From: Rubrobacter xylanophilus
Lineage (GTDB): Bacteria > Actinomycetota > Rubrobacteria > Rubrobacterales > Rubrobacteraceae
Assembly: GCF_007164525.1 (NCBI RefSeq)
Contig: NZ_AP019791.1
Coordinates: forward strand, 2,281,501 to 2,345,500
Length of the DNA: 64,000 nucleotides
Direction: 5' to 3'
Below, piece after piece: positions 7,821 to 15,943 of this stretch; position 1 is the stretch's first letter, and each line of letters begins with the position of its first letter. Position numbers and translations under genes: made by a program. Below the pieces are notes generated by a model. The model did not search any database, was not told where the DNA came from, and was given only the letters and a program-made list of their open reading frames with translations.

Positions 7821-8591
7821 CTAGAAGCTCAAACTTATTATCCCGAGCGCCCACAGGGCGGCGATGAGCACCGGCTGGTGCACCAGGTAGATGAAGAGGG
7901 TGTTCCTCCCGATGAGAGCCAGGGCGGAGACGACGCGCCCGGGCGGCTCCCCGGCCCGGTGCCGCTCCCGCCAGGGCAGGTAGACGGCGTTGCCGCAGAA
8001 GACGCCGAACAGCACCACCCCGAACCAGGGCAACAGCGGCCGGTAGTCCGGCATCATGAGCCCCTCCGGCAACACCCCGAGCGGGGCGAGCAGCACCCCC
8101 GCCGCACCGCCCACCACGAAATCTTTCGCACCCACGTAGGCCCCGAAGGCAATGATGAGGAGGCCGAGGACCAGGTTTGCCCACCGGAGCCGCAGAAACG
8201 GGTAGGCGAGGACGATGGAGACCCCGATGAGGTGCAGGATGCCGAAGATGACGTACCCGTAGTCCAGCAGGCGGAAGACCAGCGTGATAAGCATGCCGTA
8301 GGCGAAGATCCTCATCCCCCGCCCGAGGTACTTGCCGAACGTGGGCCTGGCGGCCCTCCGGTGGCTCAGCGTGAGCGAGAGCCCCGCCAGAAACACGAAC
8401 ATAAAGGCGCTCGCGTCGGCGAAGGCGGCCCAGAAGCCGGAGGTGGACGCTATGGGGTAGCCGCCGAAGTTGTCCAGGTCGAAGACGAGGTGGTAGAAGG
8501 CCACCATGATCATGGCGACCCCCCGGGCGGCATCGACGTCCCAGAAACGGCCCTCCCGCCTCCCCTTCCCCCCGGCCATCCCGAAGAGCAC
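7821..8591 (-). CDS. DUF1624 membrane acyltransferase (HGSNAT catalytic-domain-like)
   Basis: 256 residues with seven or more membrane helices. The N-terminal RFWDVDAARGVAMIMVAFYHLVFDLD block is the hallmark of the heparan-alpha-glucosaminide N-acetyltransferase-like family, with an Asp and His in the first helix. The conserved ending is GRNTLFIYLVHQPVL. These proteins are thought to move acetyl groups across the membrane onto sugars or to act as membrane acyltransferases; the substrate here is unknown. It lies 18 bp downstream of the primosome-like operon and converges with the sulfatase. Confidence 0.82.
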   Translation of the reverse strand: MLFGMAGGKGRREGRFWDVDAARGVAMIMVAFYHLVFDLDNFGGYPIASTSGFWAAFADASAFMFVFLAGLSLTLSHRRAARPTFGKYLGRGMRIFAYGMLITLVFRLLDYGYVIFGILHLIGVSIVLAYPFLRLRWANLVLGLLIIAFGAYVGAKDFVVGGAAGVLLAPLGVLPEGLMMPDYRPLLPWFGVVLFGVFCGNAVYLPWRERHRAGEPPGRVVSALALIGRNTLFIYLVHQPVLIAALWALGIISLSF

Positions 8592-8609
8592 CGCCGGGCC
8601 CCGGAGGCC

Positions 8610-9218
8610 CTACTCTCTTCCCTCGGCGGGGGTGAGGCGGTCTATCCAGGCCTCGGCTTCCTCGCGGGTGAGCTCGGAGAGGGGCTTGCCGATGTGCCGC
8701 TCCAGCCGCTCGACCCCGTTCTCCCCGCGCGCCTCCACCGCGAGCGTCCGCAACAGCTCGAGCTGGCTCTTGCGCACCCTCCCGCCGCGCCGCCGCGCCT
8801 CGGAGCCCTCCTCGGAAGGCGCCTCCTCCACCGGTCGGACCCTGCGGCCCCGGGGCCGGACCTCCTCCACCGGAGGGGATTCCTCCCCGTCGGTGAGCTC
8901 CTCCAGCGCGGTGGCCCCCACGTTCACCGCGTCCCGCAGAGCCCGGGCCTTCGCCCGCGTCTCGGCCATCCGGATGAGGTGCGGCGCTATGGACCGGCCC
9001 ACGTTCTGCGGGTTGGCGTCCCCGAGACCGCTGAAGGTCCGCCCGTCCTCCATCTCAACCCGCGCCCGGACTATGGCGGTCATCCCGTTGGCCTCCTCGG
9101 GGACCTGCAGGAGCTCGGTCTCTATGCTCCTCAAGCCCCGCGCGTGGGCCTCGTCCAGAAGCCCGGCGAAGAGCACGTACTGCCGGCCCTGGCGGGTTAT
9201 GAGGAACTCTTCCCTCAT
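8610..9218 (-). CDS. Putative single-strand annealing (Rad52/Erf-like) protein
   Basis: 202 residues. The N-terminal 110 contain a conserved alpha/beta domain ending in PHLIRMAETRAKARALRDAV, which resembles the AETRAxARAL motif of Rad52/DdrA/Sak-type single-strand annealing proteins. A basic, Glu-rich linker follows, then a small helical C-terminal domain (about 150-200) that may bind partners. The start at 9218 overlaps the stop of the helicase loader gene by 4 bp (ATGA). Operon position after DnaD-like and DnaC/DnaI-like genes supports a role on single-stranded DNA at forks. The annealing activity is inference from motif and context. Confidence 0.6.
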   Translation of the reverse strand: MREEFLITRQGRQYVLFAGLLDEAHARGLRSIETELLQVPEEANGMTAIVRARVEMEDGRTFSGLGDANPQNVGRSIAPHLIRMAETRAKARALRDAVNVGATALEELTDGEESPPVEEVRPRGRRVRPVEEAPSEEGSEARRRGGRVRKSQLELLRTLAVEARGENGVERLERHIGKPLSELTREEAEAWIDRLTPAEGRE

Positions 9219-10081
9219 GCGCCCCGCTCGTTGCGCAGCTTCTCCCGGTAGTCCGGGCCCTCCAGCTCCACGCCCTCGCACATGGCGATGATCCTGCTGG
9301 CCGTCCGCTCCCCGAGCTGCCGGGGGAGCTCCTCGGGTCCGATGTTGGAGGTGAAGATGGTCGGCAGCGTCTCCCGGTAGCGGTGGTTGATGATCACGAA
9401 GAGCCGCTCCCGCACCCACTCGTTTGCCTTCTCGGCCCCGAGATCGTCGAGCAGCAGCAGCTCGGCGTTCTTGACCGCGTCCATCCACTCGTCGAGGTCG
9501 CGTCCCGGGTCGTTGTACGCCCCGCGCAGGTTGTCCAGCAACTCAGGCACCGTGACGAAGAGCGAGGGCACCCGCCGCCGCTGGATGAGCTCGTTCATCA
9601 CCGCCACCGCCAGGTGGGTCTTGCCGGTGCCCACCCCGCCGCAGAAGTAAAGCCCCCGCCCCTGCTCCCGGTTCTCCTCCCAGTTCTTGAGGTAGGACTC
9701 CACCTTCTCCAGCGCCTTGGCCGCCGCCGGGCTCACGTAGGGGTTGAACCCGCTTAAAGTGTAGCCCTTCATCCTGCGCGAGAGCCCGCTGCGCTCGCGC
9801 AGCGCCGCTATCCGCGCGTCGCGACGCATCAGCTCCCACTCCTTGCGCTCGTTCTTCCGCTCGCACTCCGGGGTGCAGGGGTGGTAGTACCACTCACCGG
9901 GGCGGCCGAACTTCCGCTGCAGGGCGGGCGGGAACTCCACCCACTCGGCCTGCAGCTCGCGGCCGCAGTGGGGGCAGATGCGGTCGTCCAGCCGGAGCGC
10001 CTCGTTCCGGCGGCGCCTACTCCCCGAAGAACCAGCGGTAATCTTCCCGGCGTCGGGCAGCAGGTTGTCTATGCGCTCCAT
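9215..10081 (-). CDS. DnaC/DnaI-like helicase loader ATPase
   Basis: 288 residues. The N-terminal zinc finger (CPHC and later CTPEC, about residues 36-74) is followed by a AAA+ ATPase domain with Walker A GGVGTGKTH and Walker B LLLLDDLG. Sensor and arginine-finger regions are seen in TSNI and RTASRI. This is the architecture of Firmicutes DnaI, which loads the replicative helicase. The start at 10081 overlaps the upstream DnaD-like gene by 65 bp; a later start would remove part of the N-terminal tail, not the zinc finger. It probably loads DnaB helicase with its neighbours. Most actinobacteria lack such a loader. Confidence 0.85.
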   Translation of the reverse strand: MERIDNLLPDAGKITAGSSGSRRRRNEALRLDDRICPHCGRELQAEWVEFPPALQRKFGRPGEWYYHPCTPECERKNERKEWELMRRDARIAALRERSGLSRRMKGYTLSGFNPYVSPAAAKALEKVESYLKNWEENREQGRGLYFCGGVGTGKTHLAVAVMNELIQRRRVPSLFVTVPELLDNLRGAYNDPGRDLDEWMDAVKNAELLLLDDLGAEKANEWVRERLFVIINHRYRETLPTIFTSNIGPEELPRQLGERTASRIIAMCEGVELEGPDYREKLRNERGA

Positions 10082-10736
10082 CTTCCACCCCCTCTCGGGC
10101 TCTCTCCGCCGGGGACCCGCCCTGCTGAACGAGCCGCAGCCGGCGGTCCTGTTCGAAGCGCTCGACGTCCTCGACGGTCTTCACGCCGCGCTCGACCCAC
10201 CGCTCCAGGATGCTCCGGACGTAGCCGACCCTGCGGGCGTCCCGCTCGCTGGCGATGCGGAGCGCCTCGCGCACCACGTCGGGCGACATCCCATCCCGCT
10301 CGCAGTAGCCGTTGAGGAAGTCCAGGATGTGCGGGGAGGGCAGCGAGCCCATGTACTTGAAGTAGTCGTCGGCCGAGACGCCCTCGTCGGAGGCCCGGAT
10401 GACCTGTATGTCGCGGGCGGGACGCCCGGGCGCGTGCCGGCCGCGCCCGGGGGCGGGGGGAGGGCCTGCGACCTCTACCCACCCGTCCCGCTGCACCAGA
10501 AAGCCGTTTCTCTCCAGCGTCTTGAGGGCGCCGCGCACCCCCTCGGGGGTGGAGCGCAGCAGCTCCGCGAGCTCGGCCACCTCCACCTCGTCCAGCCCGA
10601 CCTCGGGGAGGAGGCGCAGCAGCTCGTAGAGAGCCACGGCCTCGGCGCCCAGGTGGGGCATCCAGCGGATGTAGAGTCGGGCCCGCTCTCCCCGAACGCG
10701 GCGCTCCCCCGGCGGTGTGAGCCTGACGCTGTCCAT
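10017..10736 (-). CDS. DnaD-domain primosomal protein
   Basis: 239 residues. A winged-helix N-terminal domain (about 25-95, with AVALYELLRLLPEVGL and LERNGFLVQRDG) is followed by a proline-rich linker and a DnaD/DnaB2 domain (about 120-195). The diagnostic YVRSILERW fits the YxxxIxxxW motif that binds ssDNA in DnaD. The tail ends YRWFFGE. It is the first gene of a three-gene overlapping operon with the helicase loader and a putative annealing protein. DnaD proteins remodel DNA at replication initiation or restart. Confidence 0.8.
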   Translation of the reverse strand: MDSVRLTPPGERRVRGERARLYIRWMPHLGAEAVALYELLRLLPEVGLDEVEVAELAELLRSTPEGVRGALKTLERNGFLVQRDGWVEVAGPPPAPGRGRHAPGRPARDIQVIRASDEGVSADDYFKYMGSLPSPHILDFLNGYCERDGMSPDVVREALRIASERDARRVGYVRSILERWVERGVKTVEDVERFEQDRRLRLVQQGGSPAERAREGVEDGAHRQPAARRREDYRWFFGE

Positions 10737-10806
10737 GCCCGGGGGTCAGTATACTGCCCGACCGGCCGGCTCTCCACGCCCCGGAGAGTGGCTCTCCGGC
10801 ATCGGC

Positions 10807-10812
10807 TATAAT
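10807..10812 (+). promoter_or_regulatory. TATAAT -10 box 9 nt before a GTG start
   Basis: A perfect TATAAT is followed after 9 nt by the GTG at 10822, which predicts a transcript starting at or just before the initiation codon. No clear -35 is seen. Confidence 0.6.
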
Positions 10813-10821
10813 CGACTTCTC

Positions 10822-12225
10822 GTGAGGTTCGAGCGGAAACTGCCGGGGGCGAACGAGGTCTTCATGCCCGACGGCACGCCGCGCCCGGTCTACGTTCAGC
10901 TGCTGGAGGAGCTCGAGGCGACAGGAGCCGACCGCTGGCAGAGGAGGCTCGAGAAGGCCCGCTCCCTGCTGCTCGAGGAGCAGCGCTCCTTCGGCATCCT
11001 GGAGGGCGACAGGACCCACCCCACCGACTGGTTCCCCAGGATCGTCTCGGCCTCCGACTGGGAGCGCCTGGAGCGCGGCATCGCCCAGCGGATGCGGGCG
11101 CTGAACGCGTTTTTGCTGCGGCTGGAGGCCGGGAAGGAGGAGGTCGTTCCAGAGGAGGTGCTCAAGAGCAGCATCCTCTACGACCCCGACACCCCCAACC
11201 GCTTCGGGCCGGTCCCGGTGCGGCAGGTGGCCTTCGACGTGGTCGCCGTGGAGGACGGAAGCGGCGGCTGGGAGTACGTGGTCATCGAGGAGAACGCCAA
11301 GATGCCCGTCGGGCTCGCCCCCATGACCCGCCGGCGGGCGATGAGCGAGAGGCTTTTCTTTCCTGAGACCTACCGGAAGCTCGGGGTACGGGGGCTCGAC
11401 GGGTGGCTCGGGCGGCTCGGGGAGGCCCTGCGGGCGGCCTCGCCCAAGGGGCGGGAGGCCACGCTGGCCGTCGTGAGCGGCGGACCCGGGGATCAGTTCT
11501 ACCTGGACCATCACATCTACGCCAGCGAGATGGGGGCTCTGCTCGCCGAGCCCCGGGAGCTGAGGGTGGACGGGGAGGGTTACCTGGTGCACCTTCCCTC
11601 GGGACGCAGGGTGGACGTGGTCTACGAGCGGGTGGACGAGGACCGGCTCTACGCCGAGGTGCCGGGTCTCCTGCGGTGCCACTTGGAGGGCAAGGTGCAC
11701 GTGCTCTTCGCCCCCAACTCCGAGGTGGTGGACGACAAGGGCGTCTACCCCTTCGTCCCGGAGATGGTGCGCCGCTACCTGGGGGAGGAGCCGGTCCTCA
11801 AGAACGCCCGCACCTGGTCGCTCGCCGTCGCGGAGGACCGCCGCTACGTCATGGAGAACTTCGGGCGCCTGGTGGTCAAGAGCCGGGGCGGCTACGGCGG
11901 CAAGGAGGTCATGATCGGGCCGGAGGAGACAGAGGAGGGCGTGGAGCGGTTCCGCCGGATGGTGGAGAGCAACCCGGTCGAGTACGTCGCCCAGCCCCCC
12001 CTGGAGTTCTCAACCCACGTGCTGTGCGGCGTGGAGGGCGGGGAATTCGTGCTGCGCGACTCGTATGCGGACTACAGGGTCCTCGCGCTCGCCCCCGATC
12101 CGCAAGACCCGGAGGTGGTAGAGGTCGTCCCCGGGGCCCTCGCCCGGGTGGCGGCGCCGGGGCGCAGGATCACCAACATCTCCAGCGGGGGCAAGATGAA
12201 GGACACCTGGGTGCCAGGGCGTTGA
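10822..12225 (+). CDS. Circularly permuted ATP-grasp family protein
   Basis: 467 residues. The sequence matches the circularly permuted ATP-grasp family (DUF404/DUF407), with FMPDGTPRPVY near the start, YVVIEENAKMPVG in the middle and VVKSRGGYGGKEV plus RITNISSGGKMKDTW near the end. Family members are ATP-dependent carboxylate-amine ligases of mostly unknown substrate, often in peptide-forming operons. The GTG at 10822 is chosen because a TATAAT box sits 9 nt before it; ATG 10717 would place that promoter inside the gene. The next gene overlaps by 4 bp, implying coupled translation. Confidence 0.82.
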   Translation: MRFERKLPGANEVFMPDGTPRPVYVQLLEELEATGADRWQRRLEKARSLLLEEQRSFGILEGDRTHPTDWFPRIVSASDWERLERGIAQRMRALNAFLLRLEAGKEEVVPEEVLKSSILYDPDTPNRFGPVPVRQVAFDVVAVEDGSGGWEYVVIEENAKMPVGLAPMTRRRAMSERLFFPETYRKLGVRGLDGWLGRLGEALRAASPKGREATLAVVSGGPGDQFYLDHHIYASEMGALLAEPRELRVDGEGYLVHLPSGRRVDVVYERVDEDRLYAEVPGLLRCHLEGKVHVLFAPNSEVVDDKGVYPFVPEMVRRYLGEEPVLKNARTWSLAVAEDRRYVMENFGRLVVKSRGGYGGKEVMIGPEETEEGVERFRRMVESNPVEYVAQPPLEFSTHVLCGVEGGEFVLRDSYADYRVLALAPDPQDPEVVEVVPGALARVAAPGRRITNISSGGKMKDTWVPGR

Positions 12226-13118
12226 GCTACGGGGATCTCATCCGGGACGCCTTTCGCACCGTATGGCGCAACCGGTTTCTGTGGTTCTTCGGCTTCTTCG
12301 TGGCCGGGAGCGGCTTCTCGTTCAACGTTCCGGGCGGGCCTCCGGGAGGTCTGCCGGACTCGCCGCGGTGGTCCGGGGAGAACCTGGTCCTCCTGGTGGC
12401 CGCGGCGGTGCTGCTCGCGCTGGTGCTGCTGCTGGTCTACCTCGTGCTCGGCATCATCTCCGCCGGGGGGCTCGCCTGGAGCGTCGCCGCCATGGAGCGT
12501 GGTGAGCGGCCGGGCTTCTCCTCCACCTTCCGGGCCGGGGTGGGGAACTTCTGGAGGGTGCTCGGACAGGCGCTCCTGCTGCTGCTCATCGGGGTGGGGC
12601 TCGCGCTGCTGGTGTTCGTGGTGGTGGGGGGGCCCTTCGCCCTGCTGTTCGTGCTGACCGAGTCCGTGGGGGCCCGGGTGATCTTCGGGGTGCTGCTGGG
12701 GCTGCTAGGGGTCGTGCTGCTGGTGGCGCTCTACGTGCCCTACGCGGTGGTGGGACAGTTCGCGCTGCGGGAGCTCGTCGTGGGCCGCCGGGGGGTGGTG
12801 GAGGCCATCGGCGGGGCCTTCGGGCTCTTCCGGCGCAACGCGGGCCGGAGCATCCTGGTCTGGCTCATAAACCTCGCCCTCTCCATCGGCGTGGGGATCG
12901 CCGCCGCCGTCGGGTTCGTCCTTCTGGGGCTGGTGCTGTTCCTGCCCGCCATAGCCCTAGGGGCCGCAGGATACGAGGCTGCGGCGATCGCCGCGGGGGT
13001 GGCCGCCGGGATCGTCCTGTTGCCGCTGCTGCTGGTGGTGACCGGGGCTATCGGGGCCTTCTTCCACGCCTACTGGACGCTGGCCTACCTGCGGATCTCC
13101 GGGGAGGCCGGGGGTTAG
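12222..13118 (+). CDS. Multi-pass membrane protein of unknown function
   Basis: 298 residues, starting at a TTG that overlaps the upstream stop (TTGA). A short cytoplasmic start (SYGDLIRDAFRTVWRNRFLW) precedes about six long hydrophobic segments with two amphipathic breaks (GLAWSVAAMERGERPGF and FALRELVVGRRGVVEAIGGA). The repeated layout suggests an internally duplicated membrane domain of the kind seen in families flanking transporters. I cannot assign a function. Coupling to the ATP-grasp gene suggests they work together. Its stop overlaps the convergent DUF1385 gene by 4 bp. Confidence 0.65.
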   Translation: MSYGDLIRDAFRTVWRNRFLWFFGFFVAGSGFSFNVPGGPPGGLPDSPRWSGENLVLLVAAAVLLALVLLLVYLVLGIISAGGLAWSVAAMERGERPGFSSTFRAGVGNFWRVLGQALLLLLIGVGLALLVFVVVGGPFALLFVLTESVGARVIFGVLLGLLGVVLLVALYVPYAVVGQFALRELVVGRRGVVEAIGGAFGLFRRNAGRSILVWLINLALSIGVGIAAAVGFVLLGLVLFLPAIALGAAGYEAAAIAAGVAAGIVLLPLLLVVTGAIGAFFHAYWTLAYLRISGEAGG

Positions 13119-13957
13119 GCCGGCACCCGCGCCGCCTCCTTCCCGGCGCGCTCTTCTTCGGCCCTGAGCAGTTGCCGAAGCGACTCTACCGCCACCTCCA
13201 GTTCTTCCCGCCGGGGCTCGGTGGTCGTGAAGTAGCGCTGCAGGAAGTTGCCCACCGCTATGGAGGGCCGGCTCTGGCCGAGGACGAACCAGGCCTCGGA
13301 GATCAGGACGAACTGCACTACGGAGTAGCCCCACCACCCGATGAACGGGTCGGCGAGGGCGGCGAGGATGATGTAGAGGAGGATGTTGGTTCCGCAGCGG
13401 GGGTGGATCCTGCTGCTCGCCCGCGCCTTCTCCAGCGTCACCTCCCCGTAGCGCTCGTAGGCGGCCACAGCCTTGTGTTCCGCGCCGTGGTAGCGTCCCA
13501 CGGGGGTGAAGCGCATCGCGGCGAAGAAGAGCGCGAGCACGGGCAGGATGGGAAACTCGGCCATAAGCCCGAGGAGCGCACCGAGAAGCCCGCCGGAGGC
13601 GTCCTGGCCCACCTCCAGCAGGCTCACCAGGAGCCACAGCGCCCCGAGCGTGGCGGCGAAGAAGACCAGGGTCCACACCGAGCCCACCACCTGCAGCACG
13701 AGCCTGCCCCAGAAAAAGAGCGAGCGGACGACCGGCAGCCGCACCAGGTGTTGCACCGCGGGGCTCCGCGGCGGGCGCAGCCGCGAGGGTTCGACCCGGA
13801 CGTGGATCTCACCGTCCCTCCGGTAGGCGACGCTCATGAAGTTGGGGCCGTAGAGGTCCAGCCCGTCCCAGCGAGCCATCCCCCCGAAGGTCAGGCGCTC
13901 CTTGCTCGCTCCGGCTGCCAAAGCCCCCTCTCTCGGCGCTCGCGTAGTACGGTGCAT
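13115..13957 (-). CDS. DUF1385 family membrane protein (YqhQ-like)
   Basis: 280 residues. The central block RYHGAEHKAVAAYE, followed by HPRCGTN, is diagnostic of DUF1385, predicted metal-dependent membrane proteins. Four membrane helices are visible. The His/Glu/Cys-rich cytosolic segment is the likely metal site. The gene is 31 bp downstream of accC on the same strand and could be co-transcribed. A TATCTT box immediately before ATG 13957 suggests that the true start may be further in, for example ATG 13879 (MARWDGL). Function is unknown. Confidence 0.75.
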   Translation of the reverse strand: MHRTTRAPREGALAAGASKERLTFGGMARWDGLDLYGPNFMSVAYRRDGEIHVRVEPSRLRPPRSPAVQHLVRLPVVRSLFFWGRLVLQVVGSVWTLVFFAATLGALWLLVSLLEVGQDASGGLLGALLGLMAEFPILPVLALFFAAMRFTPVGRYHGAEHKAVAAYERYGEVTLEKARASSRIHPRCGTNILLYIILAALADPFIGWWGYSVVQFVLISEAWFVLGQSRPSIAVGNFLQRYFTTTEPRREELEVAVESLRQLLRAEEERAGKEAARVPA

Positions 13958-13988
13958 AAAGATAGCACGCCGGCCCTCTCCGGGAGCC

Positions 13989-15380
13989 TCAGAGCGAGGA
14001 GGGCGCCCCGGCCCGCAGCAGCCGGAGCATCCCGCCCTCGCTCGCGAGGCGCCGCTCCTCCAGAAACCGGGTGGGAACCCCGCCCCGGCGGAACTCCCCG
14101 TCCTCCAGGATCGCCAGGTGCAGCGGGAGGGTGGTCTCTATCCCGGAGACGGCGAACTCGTCCAGGGCCCGCACCCCGCGCCGGATGGCTGCCTCCCGGC
14201 TCTCGCCGTGGACGATCAGCTTGGCCAGCAGCGAGTCGTAGTGCGGGGGTACCCTGTAGCCCGCGTACAGGTGGGAGTCCACCCGGACCCCGGGGCCGCC
14301 CGGCGGGTTGTAGAACTCCACGGGGCCGGCCTGGGGCATGAAGTTGCGCCGCGGGTCCTCGGCGTTGATCCTGAACTCGATGGCGTGCCCCTGCGGGGAG
14401 AAGGCGGACTCCGGCAGCTCCAGCTCCTCCCCGGAGGCGACCTTTATCTGCTCGGCGACGAGGTCCACCCCGCACACCGTCTCGGTGACCGGATGCTCCA
14501 CCTGCAGCCGGGTGTTCATCTCGATGAAGTAGAACTCGCCCTCGCTGTAGATGAACTCCACCGTCCCCGCGCCCACGTACCCCAGCGAGGCGGCGAGATC
14601 CCGCGCCGCGGAGAGCAGGTCGTCCCTCACGCGCTCCGGCAGCCCCGGCGCCGGCGACTCCTCTATGAGCTTCTGGTAGCGGCGCTGCACGGAGCAGTCC
14701 CGCTCCGGGAAGGCGACCACGTTCCCGTGGGTGTCGGCGAGAACCTGCACCTCGACGTGGCGCAGCGGATCCAGGTAGCGCTCCACGTACAGGGAGCCGT
14801 CGCCGAAGCTCGCCCCGGCCTCCCGACCCGCGTCCGCGAAGGCGGCCTCGACCTCCTCCTCCGAGCGGACCACCCGCATCCCCTTACCCCCGCCGCCGGC
14901 GCTGGCCTTGATGACCAGCGGGTAGCCGACCTCAGCCCCCACCCGCTTGACCTCCTCGACCCCGGAGCACAGCCCGTCCGAGCCGGGGGTGATCGGGACC
15001 CCGGCCTCCTCGGCGGCCCGGCGGGCGGCGGCCTTGTCCCCCATGCGCGCGATGACCCCGGAGGATGGACCGATGAAGGTGAGGCCGACCCGCTCGCAGA
15101 TCTCCGCGAAGCGGGCGTTCTCGGCCAGAAAGCCGTAGCCGGGGTGCACGGCGTCGGCCCCGGTGAGCTCGGCGGCGGAGATTATGGCCGGGATGTTGAG
15201 GTAGCTGCCGGCGGCCTGCGGGGGGCCGATGCAGACCGCCTCGTCGGCCAGCATCCGGTGCAGCGACTCGCGGTCGGCCGTGGAGTAGATCGCGACGCTG
15301 CGGATCCCAAGCTCCCGGCAGGCCCGGATGACGCGGAGGGCTATCTCCCCCCGGTTGGCGACCAGAACCTTCCCGACCAT
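13989..15380 (-). CDS. accC: Acetyl-CoA carboxylase, biotin carboxylase subunit
   Basis: 463 residues, the normal length for AccC. It begins MVGKVLVANRGEIALRVIRA, has the ATP-grasp glycine-rich loop KASAGGGGKGMR, the metal-binding EMNTRLQVEHPVTE block and an intact C-terminal biotin carboxylase domain. It carboxylates biotin on the BCCP using ATP and bicarbonate, the first step of fatty acid synthesis. It follows accB after 3 bp, so the two are one transcription unit. Carboxyltransferase genes are not in the window. Confidence 0.95.
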   Translation of the reverse strand: MVGKVLVANRGEIALRVIRACRELGIRSVAIYSTADRESLHRMLADEAVCIGPPQAAGSYLNIPAIISAAELTGADAVHPGYGFLAENARFAEICERVGLTFIGPSSGVIARMGDKAAARRAAEEAGVPITPGSDGLCSGVEEVKRVGAEVGYPLVIKASAGGGGKGMRVVRSEEEVEAAFADAGREAGASFGDGSLYVERYLDPLRHVEVQVLADTHGNVVAFPERDCSVQRRYQKLIEESPAPGLPERVRDDLLSAARDLAASLGYVGAGTVEFIYSEGEFYFIEMNTRLQVEHPVTETVCGVDLVAEQIKVASGEELELPESAFSPQGHAIEFRINAEDPRRNFMPQAGPVEFYNPPGGPGVRVDSHLYAGYRVPPHYDSLLAKLIVHGESREAAIRRGVRALDEFAVSGIETTLPLHLAILEDGEFRRGGVPTRFLEERRLASEGGMLRLLRAGAPSSL

Positions 15381-15383
15381 CGC

Positions 15384-15875
<492 letters not shown>

Positions 15876-15884
15876 AGGTTAGGG

Positions 15885-15890
15885 ATTCTA
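15885..15890 (-). promoter_or_regulatory. TAGAAT -10 box before accB
   Basis: TAGAAT on the minus strand ends 9 nt before the accB ATG. A second TAGAAT on the plus strand (15925-15930) ends 13 nt before the mutL ATG, so two divergent promoters share this 68-bp gap. Confidence 0.5.
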
Positions 15891-15943
15891 CACCTCCTGC
15901 GGTGGGAAAACCTGCCCGCGCCTGTAGAATTGACTGGTTGTAT

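Noticed and set aside
10069-11700. 543-codon minus-strand frame across the DnaD-like and ATP-grasp genes
   Set aside because: It spans two genes with clear domains in other frames and shows no recognisable fold.
15902-15943. Upstream ATG for mutL at 15902
   Set aside because: It would put the TAGAAT promoter inside the gene and add residues not seen in MutL, which begins at MGIRILDPKVAQQ.
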